From the NCBI GenBank assembly GCA_002205965.3, contig NADL03000596.1:1054001-1118000 (forward strand): DNA of 64,000 bases. Direction: 5' to 3'. This DNA is from Kappaphycus alvarezii (taxonomy: Eukaryota > Rhodophyta > Florideophyceae > Gigartinales > Solieriaceae). Below are positions 34,560 through 45,703 of this stretch, piece by piece. Below the pieces are notes generated by a model that saw only the letters and a list, made by a program, of their open reading frames with translations, ran no database searches and was not told the DNA's origin. The position numbers were made by a program, and so were the translations under genes. Each line of letters begins with the position of its first letter. Positions within the stretch are counted from its first letter, which is position 1.

Positions 34560-36250
34560 CTTTCCAATGCTACTATGAAAAAACTTGCTCATCGGACTGC
34601 AATCGCTCGTGAAGAAGTGAAAAAACAAATTGCATCTCTAAATCTCAACTGCGCCCTCGGTTATGGCCGTGCGTATTAACCTGGGAACAAGATTCTCTTA
34701 AAATGTTAGAGTTAATCTCGGATGAGGTATGAAAAGGGCTTTTTCCTTTCGAAATTACCTCAATATTCTATGGAAAGACACCTTTTTACGTGTAAAAACC
34801 AAAATGACATATAAAAATCATTCAGTGAGGTTTATGTATACCACACTTCTCTTCAATGAAAGTAGCCCATATCATTCTTTGCAATTTCGAACGAGGGTTG
34901 CACATTTTAGCCTACATAGAAGAATAAGTAAACATCGCTCCTGAAAAATTCAACCCATAAAATCTCAAGTCCTGAGGACCGGAAAACAGGAGACCATCGG
35001 TGATAAAATAAGATTGAAATTGCAACGTAGCACATTTAAAGTTATTCCTTAAGGAATAAGTTCCAATTGACGACAACATACTAGCTGAACTCATCGTTTT
35101 CGCCATCAATTATACTTTAAATGTAAATTTCAAATAAAAAGCACTATAATTAATTGAGTGGCACAGAGAAAAATCAAGTCTAGGATAGAACATGTGTCTG
35201 AAACAGTATAGTCACTTTCTGTTCGGCTTCTACTTGCTATCAATGCAACCTTTTGCTTCACGATTTGAACAACTTACATCACCTAAGCTTATCTTAGATC
35301 TTCTGAGCTGCTCTCAAGAGACCTTTTCATCAGAAAACAAGCGTACGAAATGCGACCTGATCAGTATGCTTTCATCTTCCTCTCCCCTTTTACGTCCTAT
35401 TTGATGCAGAGGACTTGTAGCACATAATAATTGACTGAATAATTCTGGGGACCCGTTTTTGACGCCCCTTCTCGTCTCAATAGCTCTCTTCTATCTTCTA
35501 ACTTAAATTTTCCAAAAGAGACTGAGAAGTAGATACCCATATACTATATTTTTATGCGGAAATTCCGAGCTGAGACCTTTTCCGGAAAATCAAGTGAAAA
35601 TTGGAGATAAAAGCTGAGCCCACTATGTCCTTTGACTTCACAGGAAACCTCGATACTGTATACAAAGACCAAATAGTCCTCATTAACCGAAACGGGTATC
35701 AGAGGAAGTTAAAGAATCTATCAAATGATTCGTATTTGTCCAGTTTCCATTGAATGTGCGTGAAGCTCTTCCGGGTTGTTCAATAGGTTCCGGACCTCCG
35801 TTTCGAAAATTTACAAGTTGCGCATGTTACCAAGTAAATATTCCGTCCAATCCAAGCAGAATTCGTTCAAAGCCTGAAAAAACCATAAATATGTAGCCTA
35901 AACAGCTTATGGCTTAACGTACCGAACTTCAAGGCCATTTCTCTTCGCATCTTTATATTTTCAGATGCCTCGTTCGCAAATAACACAGACTATTCTTTGA
36001 AAATTTCCCTATATTCTTCTTTTGAAACGATAATGGAAACGCTTTAACGGTATTTTCCAAATTCTATGAGGCTCTTCGACTTACGATGTGGGTAGTATCA
36101 GGAGATATTATCGCCTATAGCGACAAATTCGACATCTCTGTTGCCAACTTCGTCTATATTTCAAATTTCGTAGGGAAAATCATGTACAACTGTTTGCGAA
36201 CAATAAATCACTTTTCGATCTGATCAAAAATGGTTCAAAGACCTCCGGAA
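34560..36250 (+). pseudogene. Highly decayed Copia remnant
   Basis: Fragments in changing frames follow the Copia order. Near 34570-34690 there is an integrase-tail-like piece (AIAREEVKKQIASLNLNCAL, then PGNKILL). Near 35965 the RNase H start reads DASFANNTDYS, near 36100 it reads GDIIAYSDKFDIS, and near 36195 VQLFANNKSLFDLIKNGSKT, all matching the RNase H of the remnants at 0-1.3 and 15-19.9 kb. The RT between them cannot be recognised. Base composition is more AT-rich than in the other copies, suggesting the oldest insertion. Confidence 0.6.
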
Positions 36251-36649
36251 AACCATGACTTGGGATAAAGAAGCTGCGTGAGAATATTTCTAATGGCCAC
36301 CCCATATCCAAAAGCGCATTCTCCTACTTGTCAAAGAACCGATAAGATGCCTTGGCGATGCCGCTGAGTCATGGCGCCCTGGACATTTGATTAAAATTAT
36401 CATTTAAATGTTCAAGAGGACCGATGGATTCCACATAACGAAGAGACTTGAACTGGATACTGAAAAACTGCATCTCTTCAGCAATTTGAAAAAACGTCCC
36501 AGTCGATAATCCACATTCAGACTTATTTGGCCTCAAGCTGTCCATCCTTGGCTTTATGCAGTGCAATTGGCACTCACACTGTACTGCCATCTGCAGAGCT
36601 GATTTTGGTGATCTTTTTTTGATCTGATCCACTGCTAACCAGCAGGCAC

Positions 36650-37118
36650 TGTACTGTACAGTAAGGGCAATATTCCCTTGTCGCCCACTATAATTCCGGG
36701 TAATGTATAACCACCCGAGGGGCTTGAAGGCTTGCAATCTGGACCACTCGGCCCCCAAATTGGACCTGATATTTTCGCAGGTGAAGGGCACCTATTGGGC
36801 CAAGTGTCGAATTTAGTTATCTCTAACTTGGATCTCCCTAACTTGGCTGACCCTAACTTCACTCACCCCGCCGTCGTAGATAATCCTAACCTAGTTAACT
36901 ACTATTTATACCTACCTGGCCACTAGGGCCCCAGATTAAACAGCCACCCCGGTGTTGGCTCTGAACTTGACTCCCAACTTCCGCCTTTGCAGAAACCTTG
37001 CCAACGGCAAATTTGGCTATAGCTACGATAATCCGCCCGGGTCCCCCTTTCTATTTTCCCCCTCTCTATCCAATATTATAAAACCCCTTTTGTTGTTTGT
37101 TTGTGATATTTACTCACA
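36650..37118 (+). repeat. Candidate 5' LTR with TATA box
   Basis: Starts TGTACTGTACAG and ends ACTCACA, the TG...CA form of an LTR. Inside are gggcaatattccc, ctataattccggg, and near the end a CCAAT plus TATAAAA promoter pair (ccaatattataaaacccc, about 37068-37085). It is followed at 37120 by TTGGCGCC, the typical start of a Gypsy/retroviral-type primer-binding site. I found no partner LTR in the window, so this is a candidate only. Confidence 0.45.
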
Positions 37119-38074
37119 CTTGGCGCCACGGACTTCGGCGTCTATATACATATAGGGACTTCAAGGTTGTCGTTGGTGACAACATCCTTATCCCCAAAGG
37201 AGATACTCAGCACTGCTGACCCACTACTACATCTTCTTTGTCCAATATTACACCCCTGGTGTCTACAATTATTTGGAATCGATCCCTATCAAGGTTCTAA
37301 AATTCCGCGACCACGGTCCGGCCTTACAACCCGGAGGACAAGTATACCGTCCAGCCATCCAAGGAATTACCCCCGCTCTTCCAACCCCATTTCTCCTCGC
37401 CATCGGCGAGCTGTGCTACTGTATCGCAGGGTTCTTAAAGAGAAACAGGGACAGCGAACACCCTGTGAGTCTTGGAGTGTGTGTGTTGGGTTTCTCATTG
37501 TCTGACGGTGTTCCTTTCCTAGACAAGAAGAACTGTGCACCGCGCATTGCACTACACTTAATTCATTTTTTTCGGCAAAATATAACATCGATCCCGTGAA
37601 CGCCTCAATCACAAGTGAATGGTCGCTTTCTATGTGAATATTCGTCTTCGAAGACAATCAAATTTTCAGAGTGAAGCAGCCGATACCCATCTGAATCTTA
37701 GACTTCTATGAGAGTGGCCCGATACTCAATTTCATATTAAAGCTTTTCAACAGCCTCTGGGATCGTCACTCATTCAACAACTCGTTTTTTTCATTCTTTG
37801 CCATCTCTTGACCACGAGAGCAGCCTCTACGCCCAGATTCAACACAGATTGAGATTATCATCGTTGTATGACAATTACAGCTCGATTCACTACTGATTCC
37901 GCCTAAGGGAAGGCCTCTAAGTTTATACCGCAACATCCTGTTATTCAAGAGCTCGCAAATGCAATTACTGTTAGAGAAACTTCAATTTTTTGCCTTTTTC
38001 TGACAGCTGACAACTCGCAAAGAGGCTTACAGGTATTACTGTACTTTACCGTTCAACCTAGAACTTGACCGTTA
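37119..38074. other. Possible start of a lost LTR element
   Basis: After the primer-binding-site-like TTGGCGCC (37120-37127) come frames with protein-like composition: VVVGDNILIPKGDTQHC near 37160, and YYIFFVQYYTPGVYNYLESI continuing to GFLKRNRDSEH near 37460. I cannot assign them. They could be the gag start of the element whose LTR lies just upstream. 37600-38074 shows nothing. Confidence 0.3.
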
Positions 38075-38411
38075 TGTTGATGCACTGTACAGTGCTGTAA
38101 GCTTGAGCTAATCTACTTTAGATCAGCTCAAGCAGGTTTAGGGTTAGACAATCACCTTCGTCTACATGTCTTCTGGAAACTTCCTTCCATCAACAGAAAG
38201 CATCAGTCGACTCGCCTTGAAGCCTATATAAGCCCCTGTCTCTCTCCATCTTCTACCTGACTGAAGTTTCTCACCACCTTCTCTCTCATCTCTCCTTCTC
38301 ATTCCCTCACTCTTTTTACCCTTTTTTCTCTCTCTCCTGCTCTCCCGCTCTCTCCCTGACTCTCTGCCTGGCTCCCTCGCTCCCTCTCTCTCGTTCTATC
38401 CATCAATTACA
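38075..38411 (+). repeat. Solo-LTR-like block with TATA box
   Basis: Runs from TGTTGATGCACTGTACAG to CAATTACA. Near its start gcttgagctaatc pairs with gatcagctcaagc (12 of 13). A TATA box in gcctatataagcccc lies at 38223-38230, and a long C/T-rich tract fills 38270-38400, as in U3-R-U5 of many LTRs. It could instead be an ordinary promoter. No matching partner or target-site duplication was seen. It lies about 0.7 kb before the carrier gene. Confidence 0.35.
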
Positions 38412-38540
38412 TAGCGTGATTAAGCGATAGTTGGGATGACAGTTTACAAAATTACCGCTCCAATGTTCTCGAAATTGTCTCCACCTCTTGGATGGCACCC
38501 GCACGCCAAGCGGATTCCCCGAGGTAAACCAGTTCTTCAT

Positions 38541-38740
38541 ACAAGAGACTCCTGAGATTCGCGCCCATTACAAAAGGTGAAGTAATGCCACAAGGAAGAC
38601 ATCGCAACATCGACACCACTCGTCTGTTGCTCCGCTAGCGGGCACTGCGTTAGCACTTCAACCGGTAGCTTTCCCTGTAATATGAATCCCTTTATGTTCA
38701 ATCTCTAGACCAGTACGCCGCCTAGCTTACAGTTGGATAA
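38541..38740. repeat. Dispersed repeat, copy 2
   Basis: Same family as 30717-30985. The core 38595-38697 keeps gaagacatcgcaacatcg, accactcg, cactgcgttagcac and cctttatgt. This copy lacks about 60 bases present in the other before ccagtacgccgc. Confidence 0.55.
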
Positions 38741-39101
38741 ATCAAGGCCCTGTAACCAGTCAACACGTGTGCTTTGAAAATTATTACTGTAGCTTACAGT
38801 ACTGTAGTGAATTGTGTAGTACATAGTGTGCTGTGCTGTGCTGTGTTGGGGGCACTTTATTCAAGCCAATCAATCCGCAATGATGCACTTGCCGTACGCA
38901 GAAAATCAAGGTACAGTAGTACAAGCTTCGGACCAATTACTTAGGACGCCAAGTGGCACGAAGTCGTTCCCGTTGACAAGCAATACTGGCAACTCATTGG
39001 GTATCGTTTTCGCCCTCCATTCCTCATTTCAGCCAAACCAACAACAATCCCGCCAATTTATCGTCCTAGTCTGACCAAATCGTCGATGAGCAGGCAAAAC
39101 C

Positions 39102-40267
39102 ATGCTTTATTCATTCCCGAGAATTCCTCGAATTCCTCGCCCCGGCGCTTCGTCGCCGTCATTATGCCCCACTTGCAATACTAACCCAAACACCACTGCA
39201 TACCCCACCGCCTCATCCGTCTCTCCCTTCCCCATCCCCGCCCCTCCCGCGTCCCGCGCCATGCCCGACACCCCCATCCCCATATCAACATTGTTCAACA
39301 TGTCCCCTCCGTCCGACTTCCACCCGACCCATTCCTCACATCAAACCCCGTGTCCGCTCCCCTCTCATCCACCTCCTCCCTCTGTTCTCCGAAACGCTCT
39401 TTCATCCACCCTTGGCGCCTCCCTCGTCGCCACCGTCGTCACCCCCTTTGACGTTGTCAAAGTCCGACTCCAAGCCCATGTCTACCCCATTCCCCAAGCC
39501 CTGAGTTCCGACACTCATCACGTCTCCTCCTCCTTTGATGCTGCCCGAAAAATAGTCCAATCCGACGGACTCCGCGGCCTGTGGCGCGGACTCAACGTCT
39601 CCCTCTTGCTCGCCATACCCACCACCGGCCTCTATTTCACCCTTTACGAAGACTTTCGCCATCGTCTCTCACATTCCTTCCCGATATGTCCACCCCAACT
39701 TCTGCTATTGCCGCAGGTGCCACCGCTCGTTCTGTAGCTGCCTCTTTGGCAAGCCCTCTCGAATTGGCACGAACTCGCTTGCAGGCCGGTTATGGCGGTG
39801 TAGACGCTACAGTGTGGTCGGTTTTAAAGCATGTCAAACAACAGCAAGGTATACGAGCTTGGTGGCGTGGCCTCGGGCCAACCTTGTTACGTGATGCACC
39901 CTTTTCCGCTATTTACTGGAGTGCATACGAAACCTTGAAGGATCCTCAGCGTTCCATCTTACCGAAGCGATTATTTCAGGGAGGCAGTGGATTTGCGGTT
40001 TACCTGGGCGCCGGCATAGGTGCAGGGGGGCTGGCCGCATTGTGTACTGTGCCGCCGGATGTGATCAAGACCCGAAGGCAGAGTCTTATAGGCAGCGCGG
40101 ATACAGCGGGACCCATGGTCATGGCGAGAAGGATTTTAGAGGATGAGGGCGTGCGGGGTTTGTTTCGGGGGGCGGGGCCGCGAGTCGCAAAGGTTGCTCC
40201 GGCTTGTGCAATCATGATGGGTTCTACGAGGTATTCAGAGAAGTACTTGGGGCCGAGTGAGGTGTAG
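39102..40267 (+). CDS. Mitochondrial carrier, SLC25A39/40 (Mtm1) type
   Basis: Inner-membrane solute carrier. The relatives SLC25A39/40 and yeast Mtm1 are linked to mitochondrial glutathione and Mn/Fe handling. All three carrier repeats are present, with signatures PFDVVK (115-120), PLELAR and PPDVIK. The family-like segments GLRGLWRGLNVSLLLAIPTT, RAWWRGLGPTLLRDAPFSAI and VAKVAPACAIMM place it near SLC25A39/40. Repeats 2-3 are one base out of frame with repeat 1. The break lies between 39658 and 39705 at the run TTCCCGATATG, where one missing C would restore about 388 codons. No AG acceptor fits an intron there. The Pro/Ser-rich head of about 100 residues may be partly a presequence; later ATGs at 39261 and 39300 are alternatives. 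The loop after helix 1 has no cysteines, unlike human SLC25A39. Confidence 0.8.
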
Positions 40268-41175
40268 GAAATGGAAAAGGTAACATCCATTTGGAGATTC
40301 TTGGGCTCATGTGAGCTGCGAGTGTTTACCAGACAGGTTGCGAGGAGACAAAACAGAAAGCTGCAACTGCTCTTACTTGATGTTGCATTATTACGTTTCC
40401 GGGGAGGCACAAGCCACAGGCAATTTTGAATGTTCAATATAAGACTTGTGTGGCGACACATACGAGCCTTGTGCTTGGACAGTACTGACCTGCACTCCCA
40501 GCAGGACAAATGAGGCGGCGACTGTTGGAATTGAAGTCCGTAATGTAGAGAACTGGCTTAACTGTTGACTTGGGGTATGGGGGTGAGTGGCTAACAATTG
40601 TGGTTGTTTAAAACCGCGAAACCCAGATTCCTGACCCCAGAGATGTCTAGAATGAGGTTGATGGCCAGCAGTAATGCCTTGTGAAATCCTGACCAGAGTC
40701 GAGTAAGAGCCTCAAGTACCCCTCGACTCGAGATAGTCAATGACAAACACCTGCAGACGGAAGCATTGTAGAGGTAAATGTATAACTGTATGGCAGGAAC
40801 TGCATAACACGTTCCCATCTGCAACGGGCACACGAATAGTCAAGCACCTATGTAAATAAAGAAATAGTGCATCAATGAAAGCCAGCGACCAATGGATTTG
40901 ACAATTAGGCATCCAAACTGCACCTGTCGAAGGGGGTAAAAAATTGTTCCATGGTGGCCGTGGGTGGGGCTTAGTCTCGTTGTGTGGAACGGAAGCAAAT
41001 CCGCAGATGCGCTCCGAGAGAAACAGGATCGAGAGGTCGGTGAGTTGAAGTTGATAACTGGCACTTACGACTTTGGCGCTGTTGAGAGAGTTGTATGGAG
41101 ACCCAGAGGCAAGCAAATGGAAATGAAGATACCTGGCGGGGGCTTTGAAAAAGAAAATGTCACATGTGTCAGAAG
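40268..41175. other. Intergenic, no gene recognised
   Basis: 3' flank of the carrier gene. A minus-strand open frame at 40712-41389 has no motif and an implausible composition, so I did not call it. Confidence 0.35.
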
Positions 41176-41319
41176 CTATAATCCACTTTCTTTTCGCTTG
41201 GAGAACCGTCGCAAGGTGGCTTGACAAACACCGACGACATGACTCACCACGGTAAGCATGACGCAAAAAATGATGACGGCCGTGGTCTTTTTCACCCACT
41301 CCGTGAACCGAGGCACCAT
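41176..41319 (-). CDS. Candidate 47-aa single-pass membrane protein
   Basis: Short ATG frame with the layout of a small membrane protein: a short polar start (MVPRFTEWVKK), one hydrophobic segment (TTAVIIFCVMLTVVSHVVGV), then a strongly basic tail (LRRFSKRK). This pattern is common in small mitochondrial inner-membrane proteins. I do not recognise the family, and chance is not excluded at this length. It lies within a longer frame open to 41415. Confidence 0.25.
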   Translation of the reverse strand: MVPRFTEWVKKTTAVIIFCVMLTVVSHVVGVCQATLRRFSKRKESGL

Positions 41320-43844
41320 GGTGCAAAGATTCAAGCCGACGGAAAAAAAAGGGGGAAGAAAAAAACGAGGAATGACGCCCCCACGGCAATCAGAGAGAGG
41401 AGCTGGGTCGCACACGTCGTCAATCGAGCCACTGTGCGAGATCAGGTGCCAGTCAAGGACGGACCTTTAATGCTACGCTTGCTTCCTTTCGGGCGGCGAG
41501 CATACGGTGCCTGATCTCAAGTGGCGGCTCCACACAAGTGTGAAACGCAACTGTGACGACGAGTGTCATACGCCGAATAGGAATGGCATACGAGGGACAT
41601 AAGGCACGACCCCTCCACTCTTGTACTGACCGCCCGTCATAGAATCCTCGGAGACGAGCTGCACAGCTCACGATGCGCCAAGGTTGCGACCTTTTAACGC
41701 CAGGCACCGGACTGCAGCACGAGCAGCGACGTACGCACTGTTCAACATCGCACGACAAAAGCGTGGACATTGGTGCATATCTTCTTTCAAAATGTTTATA
41801 GCGCAGTGGAAGACCGTCGAAAAGACACGCGCATTCCTGTTCCGTCGTTGCCGGCGCAAACGATAGGGGATTAGGGACGGGGAATGCTTGTTGCAACCCC
41901 GACGATCATGCAAAAGACAAGCAGGTCAAGCGATGCTGTGCACCACTATGGTTTGCAGTAATCTTTGCAGTCTCGAGTCGGTTGGCGCGACGAAGACTCC
42001 CGGGTGAGTGCTCCGCAGCTTGGCTGTGCTGGCGTGTACGGTGAACCTTGGCATGAGCATTGCGAGTTGTGAGACGCCTGAATCAGAGGAGGGAGGTGAT
42101 GCGGGTGGCAGGTGGAAGATAAGAATCGGATTAAAAGAAAAGTTGATGCTGTGGAGGGCCGTTTGTTGAGGATTTGTAATTTAAAATGATGAAAGGAATT
42201 CAAAAATTCAAATGGATTTAAATTAATAATATAATAATAATGTTTTGGAGAATATGTGACGGTGGGTTGCGTGATCTGCCTGAAAATTCTGAAATGTTGC
42301 AGTGTAAAGAAATTTGTATGTATGATTTTTTTAAAGTACAGTATGATGGAAAGGCATTGAGGAAGGATTTGTGGATTGGACTTGTCGTAGAACGTGGGAA
42401 TTAAAAGTTAAGTTTCAATTTAGTTCTGCAGAAAGTAGCTCGAGAGCGGCTGGGGAAAGGTGTGGTGGTTGAAAGGGGAAGCGACCATAGGGGTGGTGCC
42501 ACTCGGGATTTATCTGACGCAAAGAAGAGCCAAGCGGAGGGGATAAATCAGTCGACCCAATTGCACAGGACTTGTCCTTTGCCCTTGCTCGTTTCCACAG
42601 GAGCTGCGTGACCGCACCGCAGTTGCTCTCGCACCAAACCACCAAACCACAATTTGCCCCCCGCCGTCCAACCCACAACATTGTATTTATCAACGCCGTT
42701 CTCTGCACCAATCAATCATTTTCAATAAAAACACACGTCCCTAAAGACCACCATTTGCACCTACGACGCATGTATTTTGTGAAAAGACGTCACATGCCAT
42801 AAGGGTACCTCCTCTCCTCTCCTGCACACTTGCACTCGCACGCTCACCCCCACGAGCACTTATTCAACTCGACTCACCCAACCAAACTGCAATACCAACA
42901 AAAGAAAATAGGTTAGACCACCCACTGTCCAGATCTTCCAGGCGTCGTGAGCCGCAATACAGCTGCGGCTCAGCACCTACCGCTCACACCATGTGCCTAC
43001 TGATGATAACCTTGCTCTATTTCCTCTCGCTCAATCCCCGACCCTCATGTTACCATTTCAAGTGAATCCATAATTCTCGCAATTTAATGAATTACCGTAT
43101 TGCAAAGTACAGTACAGTACCAGTACATCGTGCAGCAGCAAAGTCAGCGGGGTCCTTTTCACTTGCCCGCACACACTTTGCAAACCTGACTGCATAAAGC
43201 CGCTCTCATGCCCGACCACCGCTATCTGCTTGTCTCGAGCACACTTTTGCCTTGCCCTGCGCCTCTGTTTTCCAGCATCACCACCGTCACGTTGCGCAAC
43301 TGGCTCCTGTACTCAAACTTTCTTATTCATATGGATTGCCCCATATTCAACATGACTCGTCACAACTGATTTGTTCCTTTGACCCACATACGATGGTATA
43401 CGTACGACGTGGCCTTGACCTTGACATACCACAGAATCCTCCTTTCCACTGTTACCTCAAAACTGCACCATGTTAACATTTTCTCAAAACGTCATTTCGT
43501 TGGTCATTCCCCCTCCCTCTCCCCAGCCCATCGATGCTCGACAGTACATCCCCCAAACACACACACACACACACACAAAACTCAAACAATTTCACCTCGC
43601 ACGTCACCTAGTATCCCGAGTCTCAACCGATAGACAACACCACCAGAGATTCCATAGTCAAAATACATTATTTATGCATAAAGGGGAAAAAAAGTAAACG
43701 CATTCTCCATCACTGTACATGATTAGCGGGTCCGTGACCCAATTCATCTGTACAAACTTAACCTACAGTACTATACAAGTACCGCTTCCCACCCCGTTTG
43801 TACCCAAACTCCATCTTCTCCACCTTCCACTATGCCACCATCAT
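41320..43844. other. Intergenic, no gene recognised
   Basis: Several open frames of 60-150 codons (for example 41453-41896 on the minus strand) have no motif. One TACAGTAC cluster lies near 43105-43125. Confidence 0.35.
43557..43576. repeat. (AC)10 microsatellite
   Basis: Ten perfect AC units in a C-rich, non-coding stretch. Confidence 0.9.
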
Positions 43845-45129
43845 CTAAACCCTGCCCCTCACCACCAGCCCTGCCTTGTGCACTGCCTGACGGTGCTTTA
43901 ACAAGTTTGACTTTTCGGCAAAACTCGAGTCACATTCTGTGCACCGATAAGGCTTCCTCTTCTCATGCACCACAGCCTGATGCCGAATTTGGTTACCTCG
44001 GTGCGAAAACCTCAACCCACAATGCTCACATTCAAACGGCTTGATTTTCAAATGCACGCTCTTCACATGCTTATTCAAATCCGATCGTTGCCCAAACTTA
44101 CTCCCACACCGATTACACTGAAACGGCCTCTCCTTTAAATGAACCACCTTCCAGTGTTTCATCGCGTGATCCTTCTTAATAAACCGAAACCCACACACTT
44201 CACACTTGAACGGCGTTCCCCTTTGTGTTGCGCACGTATATGTGCCATAAGGTTATCCCGTCTCCGGAACGTCGTGTTACATTTCTTGCAAACATGGGGC
44301 CTATCCACAAGTACAGAACCTACGGGTTGCGGAGGCTGTCCAGCAACGCGATTCTCCCCACCGGCCTCTGATAAGCCGACTGCCAAACTCTCCGTAGTAT
44401 CTCGAATCTGCGGCTCCCGATTCGACATCACTGATGAATTCAAAAAGGAGCCGCGCAAACGGGCCAGCAAGGAATCATCGATACTGCGGGTCGGGGGTTC
44501 GGGCAGCGTAAGCGACGAGGCAAGGGTGGTATTGTCGGTGGGGTAGGATGGTTGGATACGGAAAGCGGCGAGACGCAAACGGCAGAGTCGAACGGCTGGG
44601 CGGAAGATACAGGCGAGACGGTGGCACTAGAGGTAGGAAGGGGAAGCGAGTGCGGGTGAAAGTCTTGATACGGGGAAGGGAGCGGGTCTTGACGGGTGGG
44701 GGACTTGAGTCCTGAAATGGACGATAGGTGTCGGTGTGATGTTCCGGAGGGGGGTAGAACGGAAGGGAGGGGGTTGGGTTACGGTGGAGGGGGTGGGAGG
44801 CGGGTGTTGGTAATTAGGGATGTCGAAAGGATAGGAGAGGGAGGTGGGACGATGCGTGGCAAGGTGAGTTAGGGAAGTGTGGTTGGTAGAAGGTTGAGCA
44901 GAGACAAGAGTAGGGGAAATGCGGAGAGAGTGAGACAGGGGCTCTTGTTGAGAGATGTTGAGGGGGAGGGGTTGAAGCTTGGGAAGATGGTGGTTGGCAG
45001 CGGAACTGAGGGAAGTTACTGGGGAAGTTGCGGGTGAAAGGTGGGGTCCAAGGTCGGGGGAGGAGCGACAGCGAGAGGCTCTAGGCCTGCGGGCAAATAA
45101 GGTTGATCAACCACAGCGGAAAGGCGCAT
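43845..45129 (-). CDS. Five-finger C2H2 zinc-finger protein
   Basis: Probable DNA-binding transcription regulator in the nucleus. The start is ATG at 45129 (MRLSAVVDQPYLPAGLEPLA), about 115 bases after a TATA box. The first two thirds is Ser/Pro/Thr-rich and disordered, as in activation or repression regions. Five fingers fill 44296-43878, each C-x2-C-x12-H-x4-H: CKKC...HIRAQH, CEVC...HWKVVH, CNRC...HVKSVH, CEHC...HQAVVH, CTEC...HRQAVH, joined by K-E-R-P-like linkers. The frame needs five single-base additions, all at or beside C/G runs (near 45058, 44765, 44700, 44540 and 44217). 1285+5 gives exactly 430 codons including the stop. That regularity points to read or assembly error rather than decay. 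Specificity is unknown. Confidence 0.75.
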
Positions 45130-45242
45130 TTTTGTTTGGCAGGTAGGGGGGGCGGGATGGCGAGGATGTGAAGGGTGAGAAGGTGAAGGGGAGGATGAGG
45201 ATTTGAGAATTAGATGAGGTTTAAAAGGGAAGAGGATCAGTG

Positions 45243-45250
45243 TTATATAA
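45243..45250 (-). promoter_or_regulatory. TATA box of zinc-finger gene
   Basis: TTATATAA in a C-rich context on the minus strand (ccccttatataacac), about 115 bases before the ATG at 45129. The upstream frame stays open to 45516 but has no ATG start, so this box supports the 45129 start. Confidence 0.45.
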
Positions 45251-45540
45251 GGGGTAGGTTGTGGAGAGTGTGACGGGAGAGGATGAGGATGTTGAAGGAG
45301 TGAAGTGGGGGAAAAAGATTTGGGACGAGCGAGTGACTTGTTGGGCTTAAAGGGAAGTGGTGGTTGGTTTTGCAATTGTGTTGAAAACAAGTTTTGAGAA
45401 GGTCGAATCTGAAGATTCCAATTGGCATTAGGATGAGGATTGTATTTTTTTTTGTATTTGTTTTTCGTTTCGTTTCGTTTGTTGGGGGGGCAGGGGGGCG
45501 TCCGAGAGTGCTGCAAATGGGGATGGAACGGGGAATTATT

Positions 45541-45580
45541 GAAGCATTGAACAGTACCTACAGTACAGTACAGTATGGTT
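45541..45580. repeat. TACAG repeat cluster
   Basis: acagtacctacagtacagtacagtatgg: four TACAG/CAGTA units in a row, about 420 bases upstream of the zinc-finger ATG. Confidence 0.5.
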
Positions 45581-45686
45581 TGCTCGGGATAAATTTTTGA
45601 TCAGTAAAACCATATAAACAATAGTATTTGATACTATTTTGAAAGCAAAATACTTAACGAGCGATGCGTGTATGTCACTGCTTCCA

Positions 45687-45703
45687 TTTTTTTTTTTTTT
45701 TTT
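45687..45703. repeat. Poly-T tract, 17 bases
   Basis: Unbroken run of T, or poly-A on the minus strand. It may be a remnant of a retroposed 3' end or simple slippage. Confidence 0.8.

Noticed and set aside
39664..39716. GT-AG introns of 53 or 29 bases ending at 39716 that would rejoin the two carrier frames
   Set aside because: Both would remove the AIAAG residues that match the conserved start of carrier repeat 2. A single missing C explains the shift and keeps every conserved residue.
40712..41389. 225-codon minus-strand frame
   Set aside because: No recognisable domain, erratic composition rich in Phe, His and Ser, and no ATG context or conserved pattern that I could judge as coding.
45016..45516. 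Pro/Ser/Lys-rich minus-strand frame as a separate protein
   Set aside because: It opens from a TTG only. Its downstream part is the N-terminus of the zinc-finger gene, and the upstream part spans the TATA box.
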